A stretch of DNA of 33,114 nt from Asaia bogorensis (GCA_945861095.1 CAMATI010000023.1:1-33114); one strand, 5' to 3'; positions 1-8,418 are shown, numbered from the stretch's first letter. Notes: a model not told the origin generated them from the sequence alone. Program-made: numbers and translations.

Positions 1-1220
1 CGCAGGACTTCGCCATCCTCGGTCACCGAGGCCATGAAACTGCCGCTGACCGGCGGTTCGGTGGTCATGCCGTCCGCCGCCATGCCGTTGAAGCGCCAGA
101 CCTGGGACGTGGGTCGTTCGTCCCACAGATAGCGTTTCGGCGATGACAGGCCGGTCGCGCCTTCATTGCCGCGGGATGCGGCGGACAGGCGCACCGCTTC
201 CGGCCCCACCCGCACCGGGCTGGCCCAGGCGAAGGCGTTGGCGCGTCCGGACCGGCGCGCGATGGCATCCTTGCCGAAGCTGGCTCGGGCGAATTCGACG
301 CGGCTGTCGAACGGTTCGGCATAGACGCGATGCGGCTGGCTGAGGTCGCGTAACCGCAAGGCGTAGCTGTTATTCAGGTTCAGGCGGGAATCGCGGTCGT
401 CCTCGACCAGGATGCCGCATGTGCGTGCGTTGCCGATGTCCAGGACCAGGTCGACGCTGATCGGCTCGTAGGACCTGCTGGCGGACACGACGTCCACCAG
501 CTTGATCCGCGGCATCATGCGTGCTTCCGCGATCAAGGCCAGAAGGCTGATATAGCGGGCCCAATGTTCGCAGCCGCGGGCGTCGTCCTCCGGTCGGACG
601 CGCCGACCGCTGGCCTGGCGGGATTCGCGCAGAAGCTCCTCCAGCCATTGCGCCATCCAGGGTTCGCTCATGAACCAGTTGGTGGCCTCGGCGCCGGCGA
701 CGAAGGTGAATTCGCCGGCGCGCTCGCTGTCGGCGGGGGAAATCGCGGTGTATGGCCGGCCTTCTTCGCGTGGTCTCAGGCCGGTATCGAGCGCGAGGAC
801 GACGTGGTGGCTGTTGCCCTCATCGTCCGGCGCGGGCAGTTCGGTGATCAGGATGCGGGCCCAGTTGGTAGGGCCTTTGTCGTAAACCTCTCGCCCGGCG
901 GCGGCCATGGCGGCGACGCGGAAGAATGGCACCGGCACCCACCGGCCAAGAAACGGCTCCATCGCCTGGTTGCGGCCGATGGCATAGGTTTCCTCGTCGG
1001 GCGGCGTGCGTCCGCTGACCGGGTCGAGCAGGGTGCCGGTCGGGTCGGTGGTCAGTTCGCGCAGATTGACCAGCCCAGGCGGCGCGGTGGCGCCGGGCGG
1101 CAGGGGCTGCTCCCAGAAGATGCGCGGTGCGCGCGGCAGGCGTTCGGCGGCAAAGCGTAGGTCGATGAATTGCAGGCCACTCTGCGGGATCAGGCTGACG
1201 ATCTGGGGCAGGCGCTGCAT
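1..1220 (-). CDS. srfB: SrfB-like protein, N-terminal part (cut by window edge)
   Basis: An open frame runs without a stop from an ATG at 1220 to the left edge of the window (406 codons). An AAGG lies about 9 bases upstream of the ATG. The product begins MQRLPQIVSLIPQSGLQFID, which resembles the start of the SrfB family. Near residues 258-272 it has VDLVLDIGNARTCGILVED, a phosphate-1-like motif of the actin/Hsp70 ATPase fold. SrfB proteins are around 1000 residues, so more than half lies outside the window. The family was named for co-regulation with Salmonella virulence genes, usually sits in a srfABC-type locus, and has no established biochemical role. The srfC partner would be expected to the left. 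The family call comes from remembered motifs, not a search. Confidence 0.78.
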   Translation of the reverse strand, partial: MQRLPQIVSLIPQSGLQFIDLRFAAERLPRAPRIFWEQPLPPGATAPPGLVNLRELTTDPTGTLLDPVSGRTPPDEETYAIGRNQAMEPFLGRWVPVPFFRVAAMAAAGREVYDKGPTNWARILITELPAPDDEGNSHHVVLALDTGLRPREEGRPYTAISPADSERAGEFTFVAGAEATNWFMSEPWMAQWLEELLRESRQASGRRVRPEDDARGCEHWARYISLLALIAEARMMPRIKLVDVVSASRSYEPISVDLVLDIGNARTCGILVEDDRDSRLNLNNSYALRLRDLSQPHRVYAEPFDSRVEFARASFGKDAIARRSGRANAFAWASPVRVGPEAVRLSAASRGNEGATGLSSPKRYLWDERPTSQVWRFNGMAADGMTTEPPVSGSFMASVTEDGEVL

Positions 1221-1388
1221 GCGTCATGGCCTTGTGTGGACGGGTTCGGCGGCGTTTGGAATGTGCATGGTCCGGGTGTGGGTCGCAACAGGCGGGTGAG
1301 AAGGCGCGGGGTTTCCGCTCCGCCTCTCGCCCCCGGGCATCCCCGTCGTCTTTCATGTGGGTTCGGGCATCCGGGTTCGGGAATTTAT

Positions 1389-1403
1389 ATTGCGGCGCAC
1401 AAT
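1389..1403. promoter_or_regulatory. TTG-rich imperfect palindrome upstream of 1460 gene
   Basis: ATTGCGGCGCACAAT is an imperfect dyad in the 239-bp gap between the divergent srfB-like gene and the membrane-protein gene. Its right half, GCACAAT, recurs at 14571-14577 within a better palindrome. Short TTG...CAA dyads of this type could bind a repressor, but no regulator can be named from the sequence. Confidence 0.25.
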
Positions 1404-1459
1404 GAGTCGCCGTAACGTCACATACGACCGAAACCCCGATCGGAAGGGGGCCTTAGATC

Positions 1460-1972
1460 ATGCGTCGACCGGACCGTGATGACCGAAGCGAGGAACACGC
1501 GGACCTCGGTGCATGGGCGCCGGTCGTATTCGCCCTGATCGTGGCGATTTTTGGGGTCGCCGCCAGTCTGGTCGTGCTGCGCCGTGAAGCCGCTCGCCCG
1601 GTGGTGGGCGACATGATCGTGTTTCGCGCCGGGACCGACGATCGCGGTCCCTGGCGCGTCGCCGCCGTGGTCACCCGGCTTGCCCCGTCCGGACAGGAAG
1701 CCGGTGTCTGCGTCCTGAATTCCACGGCCATGGCCGCGGGGGGCGGCAGTATTCTGGTGGAAGCCCGCCTGCCATCCGAGACCACGCCGTATCGCGTGCA
1801 CTGGGCCGGCAAGCAAACCGACACCGGCCATGGGGATTGCGGCACCGCGGCCGATCTGCTGATGACGCGGGTCGATCTGCGCAAGCTGGCCACCGCGGCA
1901 GGCGGCTTCGGGGTCCGATCCAAGGGCATCGACGGCCAGGCCCTGGTCAGAAACGCCGCAGGATCTCCCTGA
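1460..1972 (+). CDS. Small single-pass membrane protein, function unknown
   Basis: I do not recognise this 170-residue protein. It has a charged N-terminus (residues 1-18, rich in Arg, Asp and Glu), one hydrophobic segment at about 20-42 (PVVFALIVAIFGVAASLVVL), then a soluble C-terminal part. That layout predicts a bitopic inner-membrane protein with its C-terminal domain in the periplasm. Two Cys (in GVCVLN and HGDCG) could form a disulfide there. The start is ATG with GGAAGGGGG about 11 bases upstream. Its 3' end overlaps the convergent gene at 1947-2570 by 26 bp. Codon usage is like its neighbours, which supports a real gene. Confidence 0.6.
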   Translation: MRRPDRDDRSEEHADLGAWAPVVFALIVAIFGVAASLVVLRREAARPVVGDMIVFRAGTDDRGPWRVAAVVTRLAPSGQEAGVCVLNSTAMAAGGGSILVEARLPSETTPYRVHWAGKQTDTGHGDCGTAADLLMTRVDLRKLATAAGGFGVRSKGIDGQALVRNAAGSP

Positions 1973-2570
1973 TATCGTCCAGGTGCTCCTGGCCCCAATA
2001 CAGTTCCCCCTCCACCATGAAGCTGGGCACGCCGAACACGCCCATGGCCTCGGCTGCCCGGGAAATTTCGGCCACCCGCTGGCGCAACGCGGGGGCATCG
2101 GCGGCAAACCCCGATGGGGCGCCGGATGCGCGCAATTCGGCGTCGATGGCCTCGACGCTCTCGATATCCAGGTCCCGGCGCCAGAACCGCTCGAACACGC
2201 GGTCGTGGTAGGTGCGAAACACCCGGTCTTCGTGGCGTTGAGCGAACAGCATCCCGGCGGCGGCCAGGCTGGAATCCCAGATCTTGCGCGGGCCCAGGAT
2301 CGTCAGCCCCTGTTTGCGTGCCTGGCGCCGGCAGTCCATGTAGCTGTAGCGCACCCGACGCCATTGGTGGGCGTTGCGCTGCTCCTCCAACACCGTGCCG
2401 GAAGCATCGACCTTGGCGGACCCGAGATAGCTCGGGATGTCCAGGATGTAGGGGAGCCAGGTGACGCGGACCGGGATATCCCGCTCCAGGGCACGGACCT
2501 TGTCCTTGGCGAGGTAGGCATAGGGGCTTTTGTAGTCGCTATAGACGGTGATGCCGGGTGGTTCGGTCAT
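1947..2570 (-). CDS. DsbA-family / 2-hydroxychromene-2-carboxylate isomerase-like protein
   Basis: A 207-residue thioredoxin-fold protein of the DsbA/GST-kappa superfamily. Residues 11-20 read SDYKSPYAYL, so Ser15-Pro16-Tyr17 replaces the CxxC of true DsbA. This Ser-Pro-Tyr/Phe signature is typical of 2-hydroxychromene-2-carboxylate isomerases, glutathione-dependent enzymes of aromatic degradation. Near the C-terminus, GVFGVPSFMVEGELYWGQ carries the cis-Pro loop and the Trp-Gly of the family. I chose ATG 2570 because AGGAGG lies 6-7 bases upstream; a longer frame back to 2654 lacks such a site. No signal peptide is seen, so it is likely cytoplasmic. No naphthalene-type genes lie nearby, so the substrate is unknown. 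Confidence 0.82.
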   Translation of the reverse strand: MTEPPGITVYSDYKSPYAYLAKDKVRALERDIPVRVTWLPYILDIPSYLGSAKVDASGTVLEEQRNAHQWRRVRYSYMDCRRQARKQGLTILGPRKIWDSSLAAAGMLFAQRHEDRVFRTYHDRVFERFWRRDLDIESVEAIDAELRASGAPSGFAADAPALRQRVAEISRAAEAMGVFGVPSFMVEGELYWGQEHLDDIREILRRF

Positions 2571-2966
2571 GGCCTGCCTCCTGACGGGTTTTCCGGTGCG
2601 GGTGGTTCGATCTCGATATTTGGTGTCCCCCCGTCGCGAATCGGATCGCGGCAAGTCTCATGGGTCTTACCGCGTTGTCGGTTGGGAGCAACACGGTCGG
2701 CTCCCCCGGGTCGCCCCCCGGGTTGGCTCCCACTGGTCGGCTCCCGTTGGGTCGGCTCCCACGGGCGGGTGAACCAAAAGATCATAACACGGCGATTTCA
2801 CGGAATTCTTCGCCTTGCGCGTGGCCGGTTTAACTGACCGGTAACGGCAACGGGGTAGTTATGGTAGTGCCTGATACAACCCTGGGTCCAGGCAGACTCG
2901 TGGCGTCGGCACCGGAAGAAGAAAATGCATCCCACAATGACTACCCAAACCGGTCGGAGCTAGGCC
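2571..2966. other. Gene-free 396-bp region with short direct repeats
   Basis: Between the divergent isomerase-like gene and the MmyB-type regulator there is no convincing reading frame. The middle holds four copies of GTYGGCTCCC at 2696-2705, 2722-2731, 2736-2745 and 2751-2760, plus a reverse-complement GGGAGC at about 2685-2690 that can pair with the first copy. Nearer the regulator are AT-richer stretches (for example around 2775-2815) and a CCGGT/ACCGG dyad near 2825-2841. This region presumably carries both divergent promoters. Confidence 0.55.
2696..2760 (+). repeat. Four GTYGGCTCCC direct repeats
   Basis: The decamer GTCGGCTCCC occurs at 2696-2705, 2736-2745 and 2751-2760, and GTTGGCTCCC at 2722-2731. 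Start-to-start spacings are 26, 14 and 15 bases. They may be binding sites for the adjacent regulator or a simple GC-rich repeat. Confidence 0.55.
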
Positions 2967-3812
2967 TTGGACACCATGAGCCAGACCGCATTGTTCGGCG
3001 ACCTCCTGCGCGACTGGCGCCGCCGCCGCCGCCTGAGCCAACTCGATCTGGCCTGCGACGCCGAGATATCGACCAAATATCTCAGCGCGCTGGAAACCGG
3101 GCAGGTCACCCCGAGTCGGGAGATGGTGCTGCTGCTGGCGGACCGGATGAACATCGCGATCCGGGAGCGGAATGTGCTGCTGGCGGCGGCCGGCTTCGTG
3201 CCGCTGTACAGAGTGCGCCGGCTCACCGATGTGGCCATGACGGGCGCGCGTCAGGGGCTCGACGCGATCCTGACCGGGCAGGAGCCGAACCCGGCCCTGG
3301 CGTTGGACCAGCGCTGGATGTTGGTGGCCTCCAACCAGGCCCTGGACCATCTGATCGCGGGGGTGGACCCGCTGCTGCTGCGGCCGCCGATCAACTTCCT
3401 GCGGCTGATGTTGCATCCGGCCGGCCTGGCGCCCCGCATCATCAATCTGCGCGACTGGCGGGACCATATGATGTCGCGGCTGCGTCGGCAGATCGAGGTT
3501 TCCGGCGACATGGTCGTGAACGATCTGCTGGAGGAAATCCGCGACTACCCGTTGCCGCGCGGCGCGCCGCCGCCACCGCGGTCCACCCCGCATGAGGCGG
3601 TCGTGGTGCCGTTCCGGCTGGTGACGATCGACGGGGAGTTGTCGTTCATGACCATGACGACGGTGTTCGCCGCGCCCACCGACGTGACCTTGTCGGAGCT
3701 CATGATCGACTCGTTTTTCCCGCTCGATGCAGGCACGGTGGACATCATGCGCAAGATGGCGGATGGGTCGGCGATCAGCCGGACCGGGGTGCGGCCAGCA
3801 GCAATCGATTGA
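2967..3812 (+). CDS. XRE-family regulator with MmyB-like ligand domain
   Basis: A 281-residue transcription regulator. Residues about 8-65 form a Cro/CI-type helix-turn-helix (LRDWRRRRRLSQLDLACDAE, then STKYLSALETGQVTPSREMV). The remainder, about 100-265, matches the PAS-like MmyB ligand domain: a 'PNPALALDQRW' turn, 'PPINFLRLMLHP', then a conserved 'LVTIDGELSFMTMTTVFAAP' segment. Family members usually repress a neighbouring redox gene and bind a fatty-acid-like ligand. Two starts are possible: TTG 2967, 7 bases after GGAG at 2956-2959, or ATG 2976, which is 16 bases away. The spacing favours TTG. The 3' end overlaps the convergent methyltransferase by 38 bp. Confidence 0.88.
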   Translation: MDTMSQTALFGDLLRDWRRRRRLSQLDLACDAEISTKYLSALETGQVTPSREMVLLLADRMNIAIRERNVLLAAAGFVPLYRVRRLTDVAMTGARQGLDAILTGQEPNPALALDQRWMLVASNQALDHLIAGVDPLLLRPPINFLRLMLHPAGLAPRIINLRDWRDHMMSRLRRQIEVSGDMVVNDLLEEIRDYPLPRGAPPPPRSTPHEAVVVPFRLVTIDGELSFMTMTTVFAAPTDVTLSELMIDSFFPLDAGTVDIMRKMADGSAISRTGVRPAAID

Positions 3813-5025
3813 CCCGCTCCAGCGCCTGGAAGGTCGCGGCCCAGGCGCGCCGGAAGGTTTCCCCGGCGATCCCTTTTGTCGCCAGGATGGCGGCGATGTC
3901 CCCCACGGTCCGCTTGCCATCCACCAGGCGCAGGATCGCGCCTGCCTGGGCCGGCAGGGCGACCGGAATGCGCAGCCCGTCGAAGCCGATCACCAGGGTG
4001 CCGTTGGGTTGGATGCCCTGGGCCATGACCTCGCCGGGGATTTCCCGGCATAGCGGCACGGCGCTGTCCGCCATCGGATCGGCGCGGGTCACCGGTTCTG
4101 CCTGGCGGGTGCAGTAGACGATATGGACGGCCATGTTCCCGGCGATGGCTTCGGCCAGGGCGGCGCGCGCGGTTGGGGTCATGGCGTCCAGCTTCGCTCG
4201 CAGCCGGGGATCGGGCAGCAGCAGGGCGGGGTCGTAGCGGATCGGCTCCACCCAGCAGGCGACGCGCAATCCGGCGGATACGATCAGTGCGTCCAGTTCG
4301 GTGACGGTGAAGGCCCGGTCGCGCGGGTTCAGCAACAGATCATACAGCCCGGCGTCGCCGCCATTGATATGGTCGTCGAAATTGCGATTGTGCTTGATCC
4401 AGGCGGTGTCCGGCAGATGCCGCATCACGCGTTTGGCGGCATCCAGCCTTTCCGCCGGGGGCTGGTCGGCGGGGGCGAGCATCCGCAGCGCGTCCTGGAT
4501 CATATAGACCCCGGTGCGACCATGCGGCGCGTAGACCATCAGCCCGATGCCACCGCCGGGCGCCAGCACGGATGTCAAGGCCGCCAGCCCGGCCGCCGGA
4601 TCGGGCAGATGGTGCAGCACGCCGCAGCAATCGATGTAGTCGTACGGCCCCAGGCCGGAGTTCGGCAGGTCCAGCAGCGATCGCTGCTCCCACACGATAT
4701 TGGTCAGCTTGCGCGCCGCCGCCCGCGCCTGCGCGATGCCCAACGCCGCCTGCGACCGATCCAGCCAGGTGACCGAGCCGGCCCGCCCGTCGCGCGCCAT
4801 GTGTTGCGCCAGCATCAAGGTGCCATCCCCGGTGCCGCCGCCCGCGATCAACGCATGCAGCGGGCGGGACGCCGGACGGGTGGCGCCGAACACCCAATGG
4901 TCGATTTCCTGCAAATGGCCGGGGCTGCCCACGATCAGGCGCTTGGCTTCATCGCGCGGGTCCCGCTTCGGGTACGGATAGGCCTCGTACTGGGCGGCGA
5001 GCTGAGCGTCGGTTGCATCTGACAT
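3775..5025 (-). CDS. Class I SAM-dependent methyltransferase
   Basis: A 416-residue protein. After an N-terminal 'QYEAYPYPKRDPRDEAKRL' segment comes the SAM-binding glycine loop LIAGGGTGDGT, the acidic WLDRS end of strand 2, and the motif DCCGVLHHLPDP, typical of methyltransferase-fold enzymes of the Methyltransf_11/12 type. The C-terminal ~100 residues, including PVALPAQAGAILRLVDGKRT, look like a small winged-helix domain, as found at the end of some two-domain methyltransferases. The acceptor substrate is unknown. ATG 5025 is chosen because homology-like sequence starts there; ATG 5049 would add eight residues and overlap the divergent gene. Neither start has a strong ribosome binding site. 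Confidence 0.82.
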   Translation of the reverse strand: MSDATDAQLAAQYEAYPYPKRDPRDEAKRLIVGSPGHLQEIDHWVFGATRPASRPLHALIAGGGTGDGTLMLAQHMARDGRAGSVTWLDRSQAALGIAQARAAARKLTNIVWEQRSLLDLPNSGLGPYDYIDCCGVLHHLPDPAAGLAALTSVLAPGGGIGLMVYAPHGRTGVYMIQDALRMLAPADQPPAERLDAAKRVMRHLPDTAWIKHNRNFDDHINGGDAGLYDLLLNPRDRAFTVTELDALIVSAGLRVACWVEPIRYDPALLLPDPRLRAKLDAMTPTARAALAEAIAGNMAVHIVYCTRQAEPVTRADPMADSAVPLCREIPGEVMAQGIQPNGTLVIGFDGLRIPVALPAQAGAILRLVDGKRTVGDIAAILATKGIAGETFRRAWAATFQALERVNRLLLAAPRSG

Positions 5026-5047
5026 GGCGTCGGCATAGACCGCCCGC

Positions 5048-5629
5048 ATGGTCGAAACCAGGGTCCGCGGATATTTTGGCATCGGTGCCGAGGGCGTGTC
5101 GAAATCCGCCAATGTCGGGGCCTTGCTGCGCACCGCGCACGGGTTCGGCGCGTCCTTCTGCTTCACCATCGGCACCGGCTGGGATTCCCGGGTGTCTCGC
5201 CACGCCGACACCGCCGACACGCCGCTGCATGTGCCGTTATGGCGATTCGAGAACCTGGCCGCCATGACCCTGCCGAACGGCTGCGCTCTGGTGGGCATCG
5301 AGCTGCTGGACGACGCGATCGACCTGCCTTCCTTCCGTCATCCGCTCAGCGCCGCCTATGTGCTGGGGCCGGAGCGGGCGGGGTTGTCGCCGGAGCTGCT
5401 GGCCCGGTGCGATCATGTGGTGCGGATTCCCACCCGATTCGCGCTGAATCTGGCCGTCGCGGGGGCTTTGGTGCTGTATGACCGGATGATCCAGCATGGG
5501 CGGTTCGCGGATCGACCGGTGGGCTCGGGCGGGCCGGCGGAACGGGCGAGCACGGTGGGTCACGGGCCGCCGAAGTTCCGCCGCACGGTGCCGGAGTGGA
5601 TGAAACATATGAAACCAGAACCCAAATAG
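5048..5629 (+). CDS. TrmH-family (SpoU) RNA methyltransferase
   Basis: A 193-residue SPOUT-class RNA 2'-O-methyltransferase. Motif 1 is NVGALLRTAHGFG (Asn22, Arg28). Motif 2 is VLGPERAGLSPELLARCD. Motif 3 is IPTRFALNLAVAGALVLYDR; the Ser usual in the 'LN-S' position is Ala here. Motifs 2 and 3 form the trefoil knot that binds SAM. The length fits the short forms without an extra substrate-binding domain. The target is probably a tRNA or rRNA ribose, but cannot be fixed. The start lies about 22 bp from the start of the divergent methyltransferase, so the two promoters must overlap each other's coding region. The C-terminus overlaps the frame that leads into the IalB gene. Confidence 0.87.
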   Translation: MVETRVRGYFGIGAEGVSKSANVGALLRTAHGFGASFCFTIGTGWDSRVSRHADTADTPLHVPLWRFENLAAMTLPNGCALVGIELLDDAIDLPSFRHPLSAAYVLGPERAGLSPELLARCDHVVRIPTRFALNLAVAGALVLYDRMIQHGRFADRPVGSGGPAERASTVGHGPPKFRRTVPEWMKHMKPEPK

Positions 5630-5676
5630 GCGGGTTACGCTTGTTCGGTTTGTCGCGTGGCCGTATTCCTCTGGCC

Positions 5677-6201
5677 ATGTTGTTCCGCATGCTCCCGTTG
5701 TTCGCCGTCTGCTGCGCGCTTGTGGCTCCGGTGCCGGCCTGGTCCCAGAAACCCGCCCCCACGCCGGCTCCGGCCGCCCAGAGTGGTCCGAAGTCGATCG
5801 GCAAGTTCGACGATTGGACGGCTGCCACGCATCAGGAGGCGGGGCAGAAGGTTTGCTATGCCTTCACGCGGGCGCAGACCGCGGGTGGGAAAAGCAGTGC
5901 GATCCTGACCGTGACGCAGCGCACCGCGGGGCGGGACGCGGTGGCGATCGATGCCGGGTATGTGTTCCCGCCGAATTCCGCGGTCACCGTGCAGGTCGAT
6001 GCCGTCACGTTGGAATTCTACACCGCGCAACGCAACGCGTTCGCGCGGGACGGCAAGGCCGCGGTCGCCGCGTTCTCGAAGGGCAAGACCGCCGTCAGCA
6101 AGGGGCCAGGCGCCAAGGACGGCCAGGTCAGCGACACGTTCAGCATGAAGGGGTTCTCGGCGGCGTATGCCGCGATCGTGAAAGAATGCCCGGCGAAGTG
6201 A
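5677..6201 (+). CDS. Invasion-associated locus B (IalB) family exported protein
   Basis: A 174-residue secreted or periplasmic protein. Residues 1-24 are a signal peptide (MLFRMLPLFAVCCALVAPVP, cleavage probably after AWS/AWA-like AWSQ), followed by a Pro/Ala linker. The mature part starts KFDDWTAATHQEAGQKVCYA, the W...C pattern of IalB proteins, and ends near KEC, giving a likely conserved disulfide. The family is widespread in alphaproteobacteria and only in Bartonella is it tied to erythrocyte invasion. Here a general envelope role is more likely. Start ATG 5677 begins the signal peptide; a longer frame from 5596 would bury it. The stop overlaps the start of rlmN, so the two genes are probably co-transcribed. 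Confidence 0.8.
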   Translation: MLFRMLPLFAVCCALVAPVPAWSQKPAPTPAPAAQSGPKSIGKFDDWTAATHQEAGQKVCYAFTRAQTAGGKSSAILTVTQRTAGRDAVAIDAGYVFPPNSAVTVQVDAVTLEFYTAQRNAFARDGKAAVAAFSKGKTAVSKGPGAKDGQVSDTFSMKGFSAAYAAIVKECPAK

Positions 6202-7364
6202 ACACCATCGCCGACCTGACCGAGGCTGAACGCACCCGCATCCTGGCCAAATCGGCCCTGTTCGACCCGCCGGAGACGACCCTGCCCGATGGCAGGCGCG
6301 ATCTGGTCGGGATGGATCGGGCCGAATTGGCGGCGGAAATGGCCTCGATCGGGGAGGCGTCGTTTCGCGTCAAGCAGCTTTGGCACTGGATCTATCACCA
6401 GGGTGTGACCGATTTCTCCCGCATGTCCAGCATCGCCCGCCCGTTGCAGGAGAAGCTGCGGGAGCGGTTCATCATTGGCCGGCCAGATGCCGCAATGGTG
6501 CAGACCAGCGAGGACGACACCCGCAAATTCCTGTTTCGGTTCCGAGATGGGCAGGAGGCGGAAACCGTCTACATCCCCGACCGGCAGGAGGATCGCGGCG
6601 CGGTCTGCATATCGTCTCAGGTCGGCTGCACCTTGTCCTGCCGGTTCTGCCACACCGGGACCCAGACCCTGGTGCGCAATCTGGGCGCGCCGGAGATCGT
6701 CGGGCAGTTCATGGCGGCGCGCGACAATTATGGGGAATGGCCTTCTCCGAAGGGGGAAACGCCAAGGCTGTTGTCGACGATCGTGCTGATGGGTATGGGC
6801 GAGCCGCTGTATAATTATTCCAATGTCGCCAAGGCGATGACGATCGTGATGGACAATGAGGGGATCGGGCTGTCGCGGCGGCGGATCACTCTGTCCACGT
6901 CCGGCGTGGTGCCGATGATGGATCGGTGCGGGGCGGACCTGGGGGTCAACCTGGCGGTGTCGCTGCATGCGGTGACCGACGAGTTGCGCGACGAGCTGGT
7001 GCCGCTGAACCGCAAATATCCGATCCGCGACCTGATGGCCGCCTGCCGCCGCTATCCGGGCTCCTCTAACGCTCGGCGGATCACGTTCGAATACGTGATG
7101 CTGAAGGGTATCAACGATTCGGACGCCGAGGCGCGGGCGCTGGTGCGGCTGCTGGCCGGGTTGCCGGCGAAGGTTAACCTGATTCCGTTCAATCCCTGGC
7201 CGGGCAGCCAGTATGTCGCGAGCAGCGGGGCGGTGGTGGATCGGTTCGCGAAGATCGTGAACGACGCAGGGTTTTCGGCGCCGGTGCGTACGCCGCGTGG
7301 GCGGGATATCCTGGCGGCCTGTGGGCAGTTGCGGACCGAAAGCCGGCGGGAGCGGTCGGCGTAG
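6186..7364 (+). CDS. rlmN: 23S rRNA (adenine2503-C2)-methyltransferase / tRNA A37 methyltransferase RlmN
   Basis: A 392-residue radical SAM enzyme that makes 2-methyladenosine at A2503 of 23S rRNA and A37 of some tRNAs. The iron-sulfur motif CxxxCxxC is at Cys148, Cys152 and Cys155 (CTLSCRFCHTG). The second catalytic Cys that carries the methyl group is Cys379 in DILAACGQL near the C-terminus. Other family blocks are FRVKQLWHWIYHQG, GMGEPLYNY and LAVSLHAVTDELRDELVP. The length is normal. ATG 6186 overlaps the IalB gene by 16 bp; a GTG at 6198 forming a GTGA overlap is an equally possible start. Translational coupling is likely. Confidence 0.96.
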   Translation: MPGEVNTIADLTEAERTRILAKSALFDPPETTLPDGRRDLVGMDRAELAAEMASIGEASFRVKQLWHWIYHQGVTDFSRMSSIARPLQEKLRERFIIGRPDAAMVQTSEDDTRKFLFRFRDGQEAETVYIPDRQEDRGAVCISSQVGCTLSCRFCHTGTQTLVRNLGAPEIVGQFMAARDNYGEWPSPKGETPRLLSTIVLMGMGEPLYNYSNVAKAMTIVMDNEGIGLSRRRITLSTSGVVPMMDRCGADLGVNLAVSLHAVTDELRDELVPLNRKYPIRDLMAACRRYPGSSNARRITFEYVMLKGINDSDAEARALVRLLAGLPAKVNLIPFNPWPGSQYVASSGAVVDRFAKIVNDAGFSAPVRTPRGRDILAACGQLRTESRRERSA

Positions 7365-7476
7365 GCCGCGGTCTGTCTGGGGACCCAAGCCAGGGTCGCA
7401 GATCCCGTTGTTGGGCAGGTGACCGGGCCGGCATGATCCGGCAAGCTGTTTTTCGCATCGCAACATGGAGACTGAA

Positions 7477-8235
7477 ATGGCGGATCTGGCAGGCAAGGTG
7501 GCACTGGTCACGGGCGCGCAACAGGGCATTGGCAAGGCGATCGCGATTGCGTTCGCTCAGGCGGGCGCCGATGTCGCGATCAACTATCTGGACGGATTGG
7601 CGGAAGCCGAAGCCGTGGCTGAAGCGGTGCGTGCCGCGGGGCAGCGGGCGGTTCTGGTGCAAGGGGATGTTTCCGCCGCCGGTGCGCCAACGGCGATGGT
7701 GCAGGCGACGGTTGCCGCCCTTGGGCGGATCGACATTCTGGTGAACAATGCCGGCGTGTTTCCGCGGGTGCCTTTTCTGGACATGACGGAAAAGGACTGG
7801 GATTTCGTGCATTCCATCAATCTGAAGGCGAGCTGTTTCTGCGCGCAGGCGGCGGCCCGGGCGATGATCGCGGCGGGACATGGCGGGGCGATCATCAGCC
7901 TGGCGTCATCCGCGATCTTTGGTGCGGCTCCGAGCGGGGCGCATTACGCGGCCAGCAAGGGGGGTATCGTGTCGTTGACGCGGGCGATGGCGACGGAGTT
8001 GGCGTCGGCTCAAATCCGGGTGAATGCGATCGCGCCGGGGCTGACGGATACCGCGCAGCCGCGTTACGGGTTTTCCGAGGAAGCGTTGCAGGCGCGGGCG
8101 GCGGCGATGCCAATGGGGCGGATGGGGCAGCCCGTGGATATCGCGCATGTCGCGGTATTTCTGGCGTCCGAGAAGGCTTGTTTCATGACCGGGCAGACGG
8201 TACATGCGAACGGTGGGTTGTTCATGGCGTCTTGA
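7477..8235 (+). CDS. Classical SDR oxidoreductase (FabG/glucose dehydrogenase-like)
   Basis: A 252-residue short-chain dehydrogenase with all the expected elements: cofactor loop TGAQQGIG (residues 12-19), NNAG at 90-93, catalytic Ser at about 144 (IISLASSAIFG), Tyr157 and Lys161 in HYAASKGG, and the C-terminal TGQTVHANGGLFM. After strand 2, NYLDG has no clear acidic residue, which would suit NADP(H), but this is only suggestive. ATG 7477 has GGAG at 7467-7470, 6 bases upstream. It lies 112 bp after rlmN and 366 bp before the LLM oxidoreductase, so it may belong to the accessory redox cluster that follows. The substrate cannot be read from the sequence. Confidence 0.9.
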   Translation: MADLAGKVALVTGAQQGIGKAIAIAFAQAGADVAINYLDGLAEAEAVAEAVRAAGQRAVLVQGDVSAAGAPTAMVQATVAALGRIDILVNNAGVFPRVPFLDMTEKDWDFVHSINLKASCFCAQAAARAMIAAGHGGAIISLASSAIFGAAPSGAHYAASKGGIVSLTRAMATELASAQIRVNAIAPGLTDTAQPRYGFSEEALQARAAAMPMGRMGQPVDIAHVAVFLASEKACFMTGQTVHANGGLFMAS

Positions 8236-8252
8236 GTGGCTGGATGACCCTT

Positions 8253-8326
8253 TATACCAACCTGTCGAAACATTGACCCATCGGCGTCCGCTTATCGTCA
8301 TTGCCGGCCTTGATTCGGCAATGACG
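8253..8326 (+). repeat. Dispersed intergenic palindrome, copy A
   Basis: The element starts TATACCAACC and ends in a hairpin with an 11-bp perfect stem: CGTCATTGCCG (8296-8306) and CGGCAATGACG (8316-8326), with a 9-base loop. It is collinear with copy B at 23847-23915 and related to the inverted copy C near 14286-14351. No T-run follows, so it is a poor Rho-independent terminator, although it could stop transcription from the SDR gene or stabilise its mRNA. Confidence 0.7.
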
Positions 8327-8418
8327 AAGATGGGCGCTCGGTTGTAGCGATTGTTTGTGCGGGTCGCCTGACGGGTCTGGTCTACACTTGCCCCATGAGC
8401 CAATTGCAACGGGTCAAA

